Assembly (NCBI RefSeq): GCF_030409315.1
Contig: NZ_JAUFPS010000087.1
Span: 1 to 45,014, forward strand
Length of the DNA stretch: 45,014 bases
DNA from: Mucilaginibacter flavus
Lineage (GTDB): Bacteria; Bacteroidota; Bacteroidia; Sphingobacteriales; Sphingobacteriaceae
Reading direction: 5' to 3'
Of this stretch, positions 16,243 to 25,515 are shown piece by piece. Below the pieces are notes generated by a model. It did not search any database. It was not told where the DNA came from and saw only the letters and a program-made list of their open reading frames with translations. Made by a program: the position numbers and the translations under genes. Numbering within the stretch: position 1 is the first letter of the stretch; each line of letters starts with the position of its first letter.

Positions 16243-17457
16243 GTGGCCAGTTTGAACCCGTATCAGCGAAAAAAAAGGTGGAAGTATTTACTACTCGCGT
16301 TTGCAGTTGTAATTGCCAGCGGTAGTTTGTTTTACACCAATTATCTGGTGCATAACATTGCCAGGTCCGAACGTACCCGCGCTCAGGTTTGGGCCATGAG
16401 CATGCGGCAGATCCTCAACTCAGATGATAACGACTTTTTACAGTATACCCTTGCTGTTCGTGATAGTTTAACGGTGCCTGCTATTGTTGCTGATGCTAAA
16501 GGCGATATTAAAGGGGTACGCGGCTTGGATACTACCAAAAATTATATTGATCTGCCTTCGCCCGGTAAAAAATACGATCCCGCCTATTTTAAGGCAGAGC
16601 TGGAGTATATGAAAAGTCAGCACGAACCTATTAAATTGAAAATTTTAGGAGAGGAAACTTTTGTTTATTATAAAGACTCGGCCTTGTTACAGCAATTGCG
16701 TTTGTTCCCGTATGTGCAGCTTACCGTGATCGCTATATTTTTGCTGATGGCTTATACCGCGTTCAGCTCGTCACGCAAATCGGAGCAAGACCAGGTTTGG
16801 GTTGGTTTGGCTAAGGAGACAGCCCACCAATTGGGTACACCGATATCCTCCTTAATGGCCTGGATTGAGCTGATGAAAGAGAAGTTCAATGCCGAAGAAG
16901 ATGTATTAGTTGCCGAAATGGAAAACGACGTAAAACGCCTTGAAATTGTGGCCGATCGTTTCTCCAAAATCGGATCTAAACCCGTATTGGAAGAGCATGG
17001 GGTATACGCCGTTGTAAAAGATTTTGTTGATTACTTTAAAGTACGGGTGAGTAAAAATATTGGTTTTGAGTTATCAGGAAACCCGCATTTAAAAGCCGGA
17101 CTTAACATTCCGCTGTTTGATTGGGTGATAGAAAACCTGCTGAAAAACGCGGTAAACGCTATAGATGGTAAGGGAAGCATCAAAATAGAAATTGGCGGTA
17201 ATAAAGTAAAAAACCAGGTTTTTATTGATGTAACCGATACAGGCAAAGGCATCCCACGTTCTAAGTTTGATACCGTTTTTCAGCCGGGCTATACTACCCG
17301 TAAACGCGGCTGGGGTTTAGGCCTTTCGCTTACCAAACGTATGATTGAGAATTACCACAACGGGCAGATTTTTGTGAAAGATTCTGAAGTTGGTAAGGGC
17401 ACAACATTTAGAATTATATTAAAAAATACCCGCAATGATAAGCAAACCAAATACTGA
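16243..17457 (+). CDS. Membrane sensor histidine kinase
   Basis: A two-helix inner-membrane sensor kinase of 404 residues. Helix 1 is at about 14-33; a periplasmic sensor segment runs to about 155; helix 2 is at about 155-175. The phosphoacceptor is His195 in AKETAHQLGTPISSL. The ATPase domain shows the N box (ENLLKNAVNAI, Asn302), the G1 box (DTGKGIP, 332-338) and the G2 box (GWGLGLSL, 356-363). The stimulus is unknown. GTG at 16243 is used because no ATG precedes the first helix; TTG at 16252 is an alternative. No response regulator is adjacent on this strand; the single-domain regulator at 18956-19336 lies on the other strand. The 3' end overlaps the next gene by 23 bases. Confidence 0.9.
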   Translation: MASLNPYQRKKRWKYLLLAFAVVIASGSLFYTNYLVHNIARSERTRAQVWAMSMRQILNSDDNDFLQYTLAVRDSLTVPAIVADAKGDIKGVRGLDTTKNYIDLPSPGKKYDPAYFKAELEYMKSQHEPIKLKILGEETFVYYKDSALLQQLRLFPYVQLTVIAIFLLMAYTAFSSSRKSEQDQVWVGLAKETAHQLGTPISSLMAWIELMKEKFNAEEDVLVAEMENDVKRLEIVADRFSKIGSKPVLEEHGVYAVVKDFVDYFKVRVSKNIGFELSGNPHLKAGLNIPLFDWVIENLLKNAVNAIDGKGSIKIEIGGNKVKNQVFIDVTDTGKGIPRSKFDTVFQPGYTTRKRGWGLGLSLTKRMIENYHNGQIFVKDSEVGKGTTFRIILKNTRNDKQTKY

Positions 17458-17950
17458 CGAATATTCACCATTTGCAGCCGGCTACGTGGCCCTGGTTCCT
17501 GATGAAAATGTAATTGAAAAATTAGAGGAGCTGATGACTTCAAGCTACCAGCTATTCAGCAGCCTTACCGAAGAACAGGGCGCTTACGCCTATGCGCCCG
17601 GCAAGTGGACGGTTAAACAATCCCTTGGCCATATGATTGATACCGAACGTACGTTTGCTTACCGCGCCATGGTATTTTCACGCAACCATACCGAACTACC
17701 CGGCTTTGATCAGGATGTGTACGTGGCTAATTCAGATTCAGATAGCCGTACGGTACAGGATTTAGCTTCGGAATTTAAAGCAGCAAGGGAATCAAACCTC
17801 TATCTGATAAAATCTTTTAGTCCGGAGCAACTGCTTCGCGAGGGCATTGCCAGCAATGCGCGCTTTACGGTTAGGGCTTTTGTTTATATGATGGCCGGGC
17901 ACGAGTTGCACCATTTGAATTTATTCAGGGACAGGTATAGTATTGGGTGA
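17435..17950 (+). CDS. DinB family protein
   Basis: A 171-residue cytoplasmic four-helix protein of the DinB_2 type. The metal-binding histidines are likely His66 (KQSLGHMIDTERTF), His156 and His160 (AGHELHHLNLFRDRY). The conserved PGKWTVKQ segment precedes the first one. The biochemical role is not known; related proteins are thiol transferases or hydrolases. It overlaps the histidine kinase by 23 bases, so the two are translated from one mRNA. It is followed by a palindromic repeat pair. Confidence 0.85.
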   Translation: MISKPNTDEYSPFAAGYVALVPDENVIEKLEELMTSSYQLFSSLTEEQGAYAYAPGKWTVKQSLGHMIDTERTFAYRAMVFSRNHTELPGFDQDVYVANSDSDSRTVQDLASEFKAARESNLYLIKSFSPEQLLREGIASNARFTVRAFVYMMAGHELHHLNLFRDRYSIG

Positions 17951-17965
17951 TAAACTTCTCTGTTT

Positions 17966-18067
17966 CCGCAAGGCTCTGCCTTGTGGTCAATATGCAAAAG
18001 AATACTCCTTGATAGATCTTCCCTGGCTTATCTAAACGCGGACCACAAGGCAGAGCCTTGCGGCAGC
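17966..18067. repeat. Inverted repeat pair CCGCAAGGCTCTGCCTTGTGG
   Basis: A 23-base arm at 17966-17988 and its exact reverse complement at 18041-18063, with a 52-base spacer. Each arm can also fold alone through AAGGC/GCCTT. The right arm extends by four bases into the 25-base match with 12910-12934. The pair sits between two convergent genes and could end transcription from both. Confidence 0.8.
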
Positions 18068-18104
18068 GACCGTTTTTCATCTGCACATCTGCACATCCAA
18101 AAAT

Positions 18105-18959
18105 CTACCCTTCGTTCCTCTTTATAATAAACGCCATCAAATCATGAATGGGTTGTTTAATCACCTTGCCGGTTTTTACGCCCGCCTGGTGACAAAGCGA
18201 AGTAAGTTCTTCGGCAAAGAAATACGCTATGGAGCCTACAAAATGGCATTTGTACTTATGGTATTCGGGGTACGATTTAATGTTGGTTTCTATAAACTCG
18301 GTTAGCCCTCTTTCCATCAACTCCTGGCCGTATGGCGTAGTTTTAATCTCGCTCACAAATTTAGAGAAGGTGGCCAGATAGGTATTTCCGTTAGGCTTTT
18401 GGTATACGTTTTTAATAACAATATCCTTGTTAAGGCGATAGCTTTGCTCAAACCGATGATTAATATCCGCAGGCATACGGCCATACAAAAAATCGGTAAT
18501 TAAGGTTTTGCCAAACCAGGTGCCTGCACCTTCATCACCCAAAACATAACCTAAGCCATGATGACCCTCATGAATATCTTCGCCATCAAAAAACGAAATG
18601 TTTGACCCTGTGCCCAGCACGCAACACAACCCTTTTTCATAACCGCAAGTGGCATAAGCACAACCCAAAAGGTCGCTATCAACAGAAATATAGGCCCTGG
18701 GAAAATAGGTGGTTATGGCGTTTGATACAATCTCGTGCCTGTCCGGACTGCTGCAGCCAGCGCCAAAAAAATAGATTTCCTCTACCCTATCGGCGCAGGC
18801 CAGCATTTCCGGTACCTGGTCCTGAATAATACGGGCTATTTCTTTTTCGTTTAAAAAATAAGGGTTTAAACCCGCTGTTTTGAATGAAACTGGTTCCTGT
18901 TGAGGAATGTGAAGCAACCAGTCTGTTTTTGAAGATCCGCTGTCGGCTACTAAAATCAT
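18105..18959 (-). CDS. N-acetylglucosamine kinase-like ATPase (BadF/BadG family)
   Basis: An ASKHA-fold ATPase of 284 residues. The phosphate-1 motif is LVADSGSSKTDWLL (residues 3-16), phosphate-2 is CVLGTGSNISFFDG (about 113-126), and GDEGAGTWFGKTLI (about 139-152) is the signature of GlcNAc-kinase-like members. The best guess is phosphorylation of an amino sugar such as GlcNAc released during wall recycling, but the substrate cannot be read from sequence. Its ATG overlaps the stop codon of the upstream response regulator (ATGA), so the two are translationally coupled. Confidence 0.85.
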   Translation of the reverse strand: MILVADSGSSKTDWLLHIPQQEPVSFKTAGLNPYFLNEKEIARIIQDQVPEMLACADRVEEIYFFGAGCSSPDRHEIVSNAITTYFPRAYISVDSDLLGCAYATCGYEKGLCCVLGTGSNISFFDGEDIHEGHHGLGYVLGDEGAGTWFGKTLITDFLYGRMPADINHRFEQSYRLNKDIVIKNVYQKPNGNTYLATFSKFVSEIKTTPYGQELMERGLTEFIETNIKSYPEYHKYKCHFVGSIAYFFAEELTSLCHQAGVKTGKVIKQPIHDLMAFIIKRNEG

Positions 18960-19336
18960 GCACTAAGTTCCTCAAGGGCCTTTGTGGTTAAAGGCTTGTG
19001 GATAAACTGGGTAATATATTTATTGCTTGCCGATTGTTTCATATCAACCGGGTCAAGCGATGATGAAAGCATAAATATTTTAATGCCTCTTTTATCGATA
19101 TCTAACTGATCATACTCCTGCAAAAACTCAAACCCGCTCATTGTAGGCATCCTGATATCCAGGAAAATCACATCAGGCTTTACTATACCAAAGCGTAACG
19201 AATCAATAGCCTCTGTTGGCGATTGGCGTACAATAATGGTTTCGGCAAAGTTACTGGCTTCCAAAACTTTGCGCGTCACAAAGTTATCGATGTAATTATC
19301 ATCGATCAGCAGGCAGGTTTTGTAGCGAATTGACAT
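18956..19336 (-). CDS. Single-domain response regulator
   Basis: A stand-alone receiver of 126 residues with all key residues: the acidic pair Asp12-Asp13 (LLIDDNYID), phosphoacceptor Asp60 (VIFLDIRMP), Ser91 (FMLSSS) and Lys114 (FIHKPL). With no output domain it would act by protein contact or in a phosphorelay. It has its own -7 box and is coupled by a 4-base overlap to the GlcNAc-kinase-like gene, an uncommon pairing. The sensor kinase at 16243-17457 is a nearby candidate partner, but that is only proximity. Confidence 0.92.
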   Translation of the reverse strand: MSIRYKTCLLIDDNYIDNFVTRKVLEASNFAETIIVRQSPTEAIDSLRFGIVKPDVIFLDIRMPTMSGFEFLQEYDQLDIDKRGIKIFMLSSSLDPVDMKQSASNKYITQFIHKPLTTKALEELSA

Positions 19337-19341
19337 CTTTT

Positions 19342-19349
19342 CAAAGATA
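19342..19349 (-). promoter_or_regulatory. -7 promoter box for the response regulator
   Basis: TATCTTTG on the minus strand, 5 bases before the ATG. It separates this two-gene unit from the efflux operon upstream and implies a very short leader. Confidence 0.55.
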
Positions 19350-19390
19350 TACGTTTACAAACAAATAAAAAAACAATACTTTTTGGGTAT

Positions 19391-20710
19391 TTACTGTATA
19401 CTGATACTGTTGGTAATTTGTTTCAAAGTAATTTCGGCTTGTTTTGATTGATACTGCGCTGCAAAGAAAGTTGATTGTGCAGTAAGGTAGTTTCGTTGCG
19501 CTTCGCGAATCTCCAGCGGGGTAATGTTACCCAGCTTATATTTCTCCAATGAAATATCGAGGTTTTTTTTGGCGATGACTACATTGGCCTGCCCAAGTTT
19601 AATTAAATCCAGGCCCGAAACGTAGGCCGCAAAAAGAGTATTTACCTGTGTTTCTATATTAAGCTGGGTTTGTTTGGCCGTAATGTTGGCATTATCTATT
19701 TGTATTTTGGCGTTACGCTCTTTACGGGATTGATTAAAGCCATCAAAAATATTGATGGTAGCGGTTAGGCCATAGTTTAACCCATGCTGGTTTTGTGACA
19801 AGGTAAAACCGGCCGGCGTTTTATTATCGCTAAAGGTATAGCCGGTAGTTACACCTACCTGTGGATAGCGGGCTGCCCGCACTTGTTTCAAATTAATTTC
19901 GGCCAGCCGGCTGTTTAATTTAGCCGATAGTATGCCCGGGTTTTGCGACTGCGCATTGTTAATGATATCGCCCAGCATCAGTTTTTCATCAATTACAATA
20001 GTATCAGCAACAGAAAAATCGGTTTGAAGATCACGTACCAGGATTTGATTTAGTTGAATCTTCAGGGTTTTAAACAGCTGGTATTGTGTAACCAGGTTGG
20101 CCGTATCGGTATTTAAATTTACCTGCGCGTTCAGCACATCTAATTTAGATGCCCGGCCAACATGAAATTTATCATTGGCATAACGCAACTGCGTATGCGA
20201 AATATCGATAGCCCCTTTTAAAGCTTTGATCTGTTCGTTTTGGCTAATGAGGTCATAATAAGTATTGATAACATTAGCCACGGTATTTTGGATAGTATCC
20301 TGCAAGCGAAGCGCTCCCAATTGATCAAGTTGCTTTAACTTATCGTAATTAGCAAACATGCCAAAGCCATCAAAAATGGTCCAGTTTAAGGCTACACCAT
20401 AGTTAATGCCTGTATTGGGCGCGTTATTGATGTTATTAACTGTACCATCGCTTCTGGTTTGTTTTGTAGTTAACCGGCTGTTTGTTGACGCGAAATTGCC
20501 GTTCACCTTTGGTAAAATACCGGCGCTGCCCAACGTAACGTTGTTGGCAGCAAGGGCTTTATTATTTTGCGATAGTTTAATGTTATAGTTGTTTTTAAGG
20601 GCAATCTCCACGGCTTCTTTCAGGGTAAGCATTGGAGCATCCTGCGCCATGGCCTGCCCGCCTAAAAAGGCACAACAAATAACCAGGAACGCTATTTTTT
20701 TAATGATCAT
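19391..20710 (-). CDS. TolC family outer-membrane efflux channel
   Basis: The outer-membrane component of the tripartite pump, 439 residues. A signal peptide ends at about AMAQ. Two copies of the OEP helical repeat follow; the first contains ALKNNYNIKLSQNNKALAANN and VANVINTYYDLISQNEQIKA, and the second AEINLKQVRAARYPQVGVTTGY and SLEKYKLGNITPLEIREAQRNYLTAQ. It starts 5 bases after the pump gene, so translation is likely coupled. It is the last gene of the MarR-MFP-RND-OMF unit. Confidence 0.92.
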   Translation of the reverse strand: MIIKKIAFLVICCAFLGGQAMAQDAPMLTLKEAVEIALKNNYNIKLSQNNKALAANNVTLGSAGILPKVNGNFASTNSRLTTKQTRSDGTVNNINNAPNTGINYGVALNWTIFDGFGMFANYDKLKQLDQLGALRLQDTIQNTVANVINTYYDLISQNEQIKALKGAIDISHTQLRYANDKFHVGRASKLDVLNAQVNLNTDTANLVTQYQLFKTLKIQLNQILVRDLQTDFSVADTIVIDEKLMLGDIINNAQSQNPGILSAKLNSRLAEINLKQVRAARYPQVGVTTGYTFSDNKTPAGFTLSQNQHGLNYGLTATINIFDGFNQSRKERNAKIQIDNANITAKQTQLNIETQVNTLFAAYVSGLDLIKLGQANVVIAKKNLDISLEKYKLGNITPLEIREAQRNYLTAQSTFFAAQYQSKQAEITLKQITNSISIQ

Positions 20711-20715
20711 ATCGT

Positions 20716-23700
20716 TTACAGATTTTCAATCAGCTTTATTTCTTTTTTCTCTTCCGTGGTTTCTTCTTCTGGTTCATCGTCCGGATCGCGGCGGGTTTTT
20801 GATGCGAAAATCACGTACATAAGCGGAATGATGTACAGGGTTAACACCAACGAAAACAGCATCCCTCCCATAATTACAATACCCAATGAGGTACGGCTTT
20901 TTGCACCGGCCCCCAACGCGAACGCGATTGGTACCGAACCCAATACCACGGCCAAGCTGGTCATTAATATAGGGCGAAGACGGGCGGTGGCGGCTTCAAT
21001 AGCGGCCTCGTATTTGGCCACGCCGTGTTCCATCCGTTGGTTGGCAAACTCCACAATCAAAATCCCGTTTTTGGTTACCAGCCCTACAAGCGTAATGATC
21101 CCTATCTCGCTAAAAATATTAAGCGTTTGGTTAAATAACCAAAGCGACAGGAACGCGCCAGATATAGCCAATGGCACGGTAAGCATTACAATAAAAGGGT
21201 CCATAAAGCTTTCAAACTGGGCGGCTAATACCAGGTATATCAGCAGCAGCGCAAAACCAAAGGCAAACAAAATGTTTGATGAACCTTCGGCGTAATCCCG
21301 TGATGGGCCGCTTAAGGCTGTACTAAACGTTTCGTCTAAAAGGCTTTTGGATATACGGTCCATTTCGGCAATGCCATCGCCAACAGTTTTACCGGGAGCA
21401 AGTCCGGCCTGTATAGTGGCCGATTTATAGCGGTTAAAGTGATAAATAGCCGGCGGTGTTGCACCCTCGGTGGTTTTTACCACGTTATCTAACTGCACCA
21501 GGTTACCCTTGGTGCTGCGCACATATACCGATTTCAAGTCAAGCGGCTGATCGCGGTTGGCCCTGTCAACCTGGGCAATTACCTGGTATTGTTTACCGTT
21601 GATCAAAAAGTAATCTAACCGGCCGGCGCTGTAATACAATTGCAGGGTTTGCGCAATGTCGTCAACAGATACACCTAAATCCCGTGCCCTATCCCTATCT
21701 GTAATTACCCTTAGTTCGGGCTTAGTAAATTTAAGGTTCACATCCGTTCCCTGGAAAACCGGGCTGCGCGATACCTCGGCAAAAAACTGCGGCAGCACTT
21801 TTCGTATCTTCTCAAAATCCTGGTTTTGTATTACATATTGTACCGGCAATGATGTACGCGCGCCGCTGCCGCCACCGCTTATGGTTTGTTCCTGTATTAC
21901 AATGGCGCGGGCATCCGGCATTTTGCTTAGCTTTTTGTTCATCCAGTCGGCCAGTTGTTGCTGGGTGCGGGTACGTTCATCCGGCAGGGATAAACCAATC
22001 CTGCCGAAGCCCGAGTTTGCCGAACCACCACCGCCGAATGATGGCGAAACAATTTCCAGGTTAATGTTAGCTTCGGGTATGGAGTCCTCTACCAGCTTGG
22101 CAACCTTATCCATGTACTTGGTCATGTACTCGTAGGTAGCACCTTCAGATCCGGTTACGCTGTAGCGCAATAAACTACGGTCATCCAAAGGGGCGAGCTC
22201 TGAGGGGATAACTTTAACCAACACACCAATAATAAGCAATGAAACCACCAGGATCACAAATGATACCCAGCGCACTTTCATAAACTTAACAAGGGTTTCG
22301 GTATACGAGGTGGTCATGTTTACAAAAAACGGCTCGGTGCGTTCGTAAAACTTCGATTTTTTGTTTGATTTACGGATCAGCTTTACGTTCAGCATCGGCG
22401 TTAAGCTCAGCGATACAAATGCAGATATCAATACCGCGCCCGCGACGACGACCGCGAACTCGCGGAATAACCTGCCTGTAAAGCCCTGTAAAAACACAAT
22501 GGGTAAAAACACTGCCGCCAATGTTACCGATGTAGATACTACCGCGAAAAATATCTCGGCAGATCCTTCAAAGGCCGCCTTGCGGATGGCCATACCGGCT
22601 TCTACCTTTTTGTAAATATTTTCTGTTACCACAATACCATCATCTACCACCAGGCCTGTTGCCAGTACAATACCCAGCAGGGTAAGGATGTTGATAGAGA
22701 AGCCGAAAATATACATGATAAAAAAGGCTCCTATTAAGGATACCGGGATATCTATCAGCGGGCGGAAGGCGATTAACCAATCGCGGAAAAACAGGTAGAT
22801 GATAATTACCACCAGCACAAAAGAGATGATGAGCGTTTCCTGTACCTCGGTGATGGATTGGTTAATGAACCGGGTATTATCCAGGGCCACCTTCACCTTA
22901 ATATCGGGCGGTAAATCTTTTTGAATTTGCTTTAAACGCGCGTAAAAATCTTTGGCAATTTGCACATAATTGGCACCCGGCTGCGGCACAATAGCCAGGC
23001 CCACCATGGGCACGCCCGATTCTTTAAATATGGTTTCCTCATTAGCCGACCCTAAAACGGCATAACCAATATCGCTCAGGTGAATAACCCGGTTGCTATC
23101 GGCCCGGATAATAAGGTTGTTAAAATCTTTTTCGGTTGATAGCTTGCCCAGCGCCCTGATGGTTACTTCGGTGTTATTACCTTCTATTTTACCGGCAGGC
23201 AGCTCCACGTTTTCTTTAGCCAGGGCTGCGCCAATATCGGTGGCGGTTAAGCCCAGGGCCGATAGTTTATTAGGATCTATCCATAAGCGCATAGCGTACT
23301 GGCGCTGGCCCTGTATGTTAATGGTACTTACGCCCGGTATAGTTTGCAAGCCTTCCTGCAAAACGTTTTCGGCATAATCATCTAACTGGGTAAGGTTGCG
23401 TTTATCGCTGCTTACGGTAAGGGTGATGATCTGGTCGGCACTGGCATCGGCTTTGGTAACAACCGGCGGCGCGTTAATATCCTGCGGTAACTGACGCTGG
23501 GCCTGGGCTACCTTATCGCGCACGTCGTTCGCGGCTGTTTCCAGGTCGGCATCCAGGTCAAACTCTACGGTAATATTGCTTGAGCCAACCGAACTGGTTG
23601 AGGAGATATTGCGGATACCCGGCACGCCGTTGATGGATTTCTCTAACGGTTCGGTAATCTGCGATTCAATTACATCGGCATTGGCACCCGAGTAACTGGT

Positions 23701-23844
23701 AGATACCGAAATAATAGGCGGATCGACCGATGGAAAATCCCGCACCCCTAAAAATTTATAGCCGATAATACCAAACACAACAATAACTACAGACATTACT
23801 GTTGCCAATACCGGCCTTTTTATACTAACTGAGGATAAACTCAT
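20716..23844 (-). CDS. RND efflux pump, inner-membrane permease (HAE1 type)
   Basis: A proton-driven drug efflux pump of 1042 residues with twelve membrane helices and two large periplasmic loops. The proton relay is visible as the Asp-Asp pair in TGLVVDDGIVVTENIY (helix 4, near residue 405) and the Lys in GLVTKNGILIVEFAN (helix 10). Duplicated halves (SVSIKRPVLATVMS and RLRPILMTSLAVVLGS) fit AcrB/MexF-like pumps. The C-terminal tail is acidic. Gene neighbours supply the adaptor and the outer-membrane channel, so the system appears complete. Substrates are unknown. Confidence 0.96.
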   Translation of the reverse strand: MSLSSVSIKRPVLATVMSVVIVVFGIIGYKFLGVRDFPSVDPPIISVSTSYSGANADVIESQITEPLEKSINGVPGIRNISSTSSVGSSNITVEFDLDADLETAANDVRDKVAQAQRQLPQDINAPPVVTKADASADQIITLTVSSDKRNLTQLDDYAENVLQEGLQTIPGVSTINIQGQRQYAMRLWIDPNKLSALGLTATDIGAALAKENVELPAGKIEGNNTEVTIRALGKLSTEKDFNNLIIRADSNRVIHLSDIGYAVLGSANEETIFKESGVPMVGLAIVPQPGANYVQIAKDFYARLKQIQKDLPPDIKVKVALDNTRFINQSITEVQETLIISFVLVVIIIYLFFRDWLIAFRPLIDIPVSLIGAFFIMYIFGFSINILTLLGIVLATGLVVDDGIVVTENIYKKVEAGMAIRKAAFEGSAEIFFAVVSTSVTLAAVFLPIVFLQGFTGRLFREFAVVVAGAVLISAFVSLSLTPMLNVKLIRKSNKKSKFYERTEPFFVNMTTSYTETLVKFMKVRWVSFVILVVSLLIIGVLVKVIPSELAPLDDRSLLRYSVTGSEGATYEYMTKYMDKVAKLVEDSIPEANINLEIVSPSFGGGGSANSGFGRIGLSLPDERTRTQQQLADWMNKKLSKMPDARAIVIQEQTISGGGSGARTSLPVQYVIQNQDFEKIRKVLPQFFAEVSRSPVFQGTDVNLKFTKPELRVITDRDRARDLGVSVDDIAQTLQLYYSAGRLDYFLINGKQYQVIAQVDRANRDQPLDLKSVYVRSTKGNLVQLDNVVKTTEGATPPAIYHFNRYKSATIQAGLAPGKTVGDGIAEMDRISKSLLDETFSTALSGPSRDYAEGSSNILFAFGFALLLIYLVLAAQFESFMDPFIVMLTVPLAISGAFLSLWLFNQTLNIFSEIGIITLVGLVTKNGILIVEFANQRMEHGVAKYEAAIEAATARLRPILMTSLAVVLGSVPIAFALGAGAKSRTSLGIVIMGGMLFSLVLTLYIIPLMYVIFASKTRRDPDDEPEEETTEEKKEIKLIENL

Positions 23845-23848
23845 GGTG

Positions 23849-24928
23849 TTACTTTATTACATTATTAATTTTCAAAGGCACCTTTGGGCGCATTTGGATT
23901 AAACCCGAAACCACCACGCTATCGCCAGGCTTTAAGCCATCTATTACCTGGATCTTGGTATCGGTACGCAGGTCGGTTTTTACCGGCCTTGTTTCGGCCA
24001 CGCCGTTATGGGCAATGTATACAATGCTGCTTTTCAGATCGGGAATCACCGCTTCGGTTGGTAGCAATATGGTTTTCGGGATCTGATCCAACGTTAAATT
24101 AATTTTGGCAAAGCTGCCCGCGGTTAGCAAACCTTTGGGGTTTGGCGCTTTGGCCCGCACGGTAATGGTACGCGAGTTAACATCAATGGATGGTTCAATA
24201 GCGTAAACCGTACCGGTAAATCCCTCTCTTGAACTTTCGGTATTGAATTTAATTTTGCTGCCAACCCCCAATATGGTCAGGTATCTTTCCGGTACCGAAA
24301 ATGTAATTTTAGCGGGATCGATGTTCACCAATTGCGCTATAGGCGATGCCGGCGACAGGTAACTGCCCGGACTCACATTACGCAAACCAATAGTGCCAGA
24401 AAAAGGCGCGCGGATTTCTGTACGCACAATCTGCGCTTTAATAACATCTGCGGCGGCTTTTAATGAGTTTAAAGAGGTAAGCGAGGTATCATACTCCTCC
24501 TGGCTTATGGCTTCTTTTTGCAGCAATACCCTGTTGCGGTACTCCACCTGTTTAGCCAACGTTACCTGGTATTGGTTTTGTTGTAATGATGCTTCTAAAT
24601 CCTGGTTATAAACTTTAACCAGCAGCTGGCCTTTTTGCACTTTGCTACCTTCGGTAAAATAAATGCCGGTAATGTTACCCGCTGTTTGGCTTACCAGGCT
24701 TACCTTTTCATTGGCATCAATACTGCCGGTTACATCAATAGTATTGTTTACGGCGGTATCCTTCACAACCATAATGTTAACGTTTACGGGGCCGTTCTTC
24801 TTTTTGCCGCTTTTGCCTCCGGCCTGCGCAGCAGCGCTTTCTTTGGCGTTTTTGCTAAAAAACTTGTTGTAAACTAAATAGGCTACCAGCAAAGCAAGGG
24901 CCGTGTAAATAATGTATTTTGTTTTCAT
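23849..24928 (-). CDS. RND efflux periplasmic adaptor (membrane fusion protein)
   Basis: A 359-residue adaptor anchored by one N-terminal helix (YIIYTALALLVAYLVYN). A basic, Gly/Lys-rich linker follows. Then come the lipoyl halves (VSLVSQTAGNITGIYFTEG at about 80 and IRAPFSGTIGLRNVSPGSYL at about 173) around a short helical hairpin, the beta-barrel (KITFSVPERYLTILG) and the membrane-proximal domain. It joins the pump to the outer-membrane channel. It lies 13 bases after the MarR gene and 4 bases before the pump. Confidence 0.93.
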   Translation of the reverse strand: MKTKYIIYTALALLVAYLVYNKFFSKNAKESAAAQAGGKSGKKKNGPVNVNIMVVKDTAVNNTIDVTGSIDANEKVSLVSQTAGNITGIYFTEGSKVQKGQLLVKVYNQDLEASLQQNQYQVTLAKQVEYRNRVLLQKEAISQEEYDTSLTSLNSLKAAADVIKAQIVRTEIRAPFSGTIGLRNVSPGSYLSPASPIAQLVNIDPAKITFSVPERYLTILGVGSKIKFNTESSREGFTGTVYAIEPSIDVNSRTITVRAKAPNPKGLLTAGSFAKINLTLDQIPKTILLPTEAVIPDLKSSIVYIAHNGVAETRPVKTDLRTDTKIQVIDGLKPGDSVVVSGLIQMRPKVPLKINNVIK

Positions 24929-24941
24929 ACTGTATCCGCAA

Positions 24942-25397
24942 TCATTTTGCGATTTTTTGGATTGGGTTTGGTTGTAAGGGTTTTATGTTAAGCTGCATTT
25001 TTTGCAGCACGCTTTCAAAAATTTTCATTTCGCGGGCTGTAATACCTTTGGTGATATCGGTGTTGATGTGTTCAAAGGTTTCTACGATTTGCGGTACCGC
25101 TATTTTAGCCTTTTCGGTTACACGCAATAAATGTTCGCGCTTATCATTAGGGTTGCTATCGCGATAAACAAAGCCTTTAGCGCTTAATAAATTAATGATA
25201 CTTACCATGGCCGATTTATCTTTATCCAGTATTTGCGCCAGCGCGTTTTGCGTAAGCTGCCCATCGTGGTAATAAATAAGCGATAGTATAAAATGATACC
25301 GTTTCACATCCAGGTGCTCGGTATGCTTTGCCAGTACGTTAAGGTATAATTTACCCAGCCGTATTAGCTTGCGTGATATAGGCTCTACTAATTGCAT
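24942..25397 (-). CDS. MarR family transcriptional regulator
   Basis: A winged-helix regulator of 151 residues and the first gene of the efflux operon, so probably its autoregulated repressor. The helix-turn-helix region reads LTQNALAQILDKDKSAMVSIINLLSAKGFV, and the wing contains RDSNPNDKREHLLRVTEKA, both typical of MarR. The inducing ligand is unknown. A frame 16 codons longer exists, but a -7 box lies inside it, so the ATG at 25397 is preferred. It is transcribed away from the M61 peptidase. Confidence 0.9.
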   Translation of the reverse strand: MQLVEPISRKLIRLGKLYLNVLAKHTEHLDVKRYHFILSLIYYHDGQLTQNALAQILDKDKSAMVSIINLLSAKGFVYRDSNPNDKREHLLRVTEKAKIAVPQIVETFEHINTDITKGITAREMKIFESVLQKMQLNIKPLQPNPIQKIAK

Positions 25398-25410
25398 TTT
25401 AATATTGCCG

Positions 25411-25418
25411 CAAACATA
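25411..25418 (-). promoter_or_regulatory. -7 promoter box of the efflux operon
   Basis: TATGTTTG on the minus strand, 13 bases before the MarR ATG. It is the only plausible promoter for the four-gene efflux unit; an operator for MarR would be expected to overlap it, but no clear palindrome was found. Confidence 0.55.
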
Positions 25419-25515
25419 GTTAGCCCACAAGATTATTAGTTGCATGTATCAACCATTTTACAAGTGCTTAAAAGCCAGTTATTCATAAAAACCATAAATT
25501 TTATAACTTGCGGGC

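Noticed and set aside
16052..16255. A 67-codon plus-strand frame before the histidine kinase
   Set aside because: It consists of translated TGTGCAGAT repeats and runs into the kinase gene in another frame.
17435..17457. Frameshift between the histidine kinase and DinB gene
   Set aside because: Both proteins are complete with normal ends and starts; the overlap is ordinary coupling, not a broken fusion.
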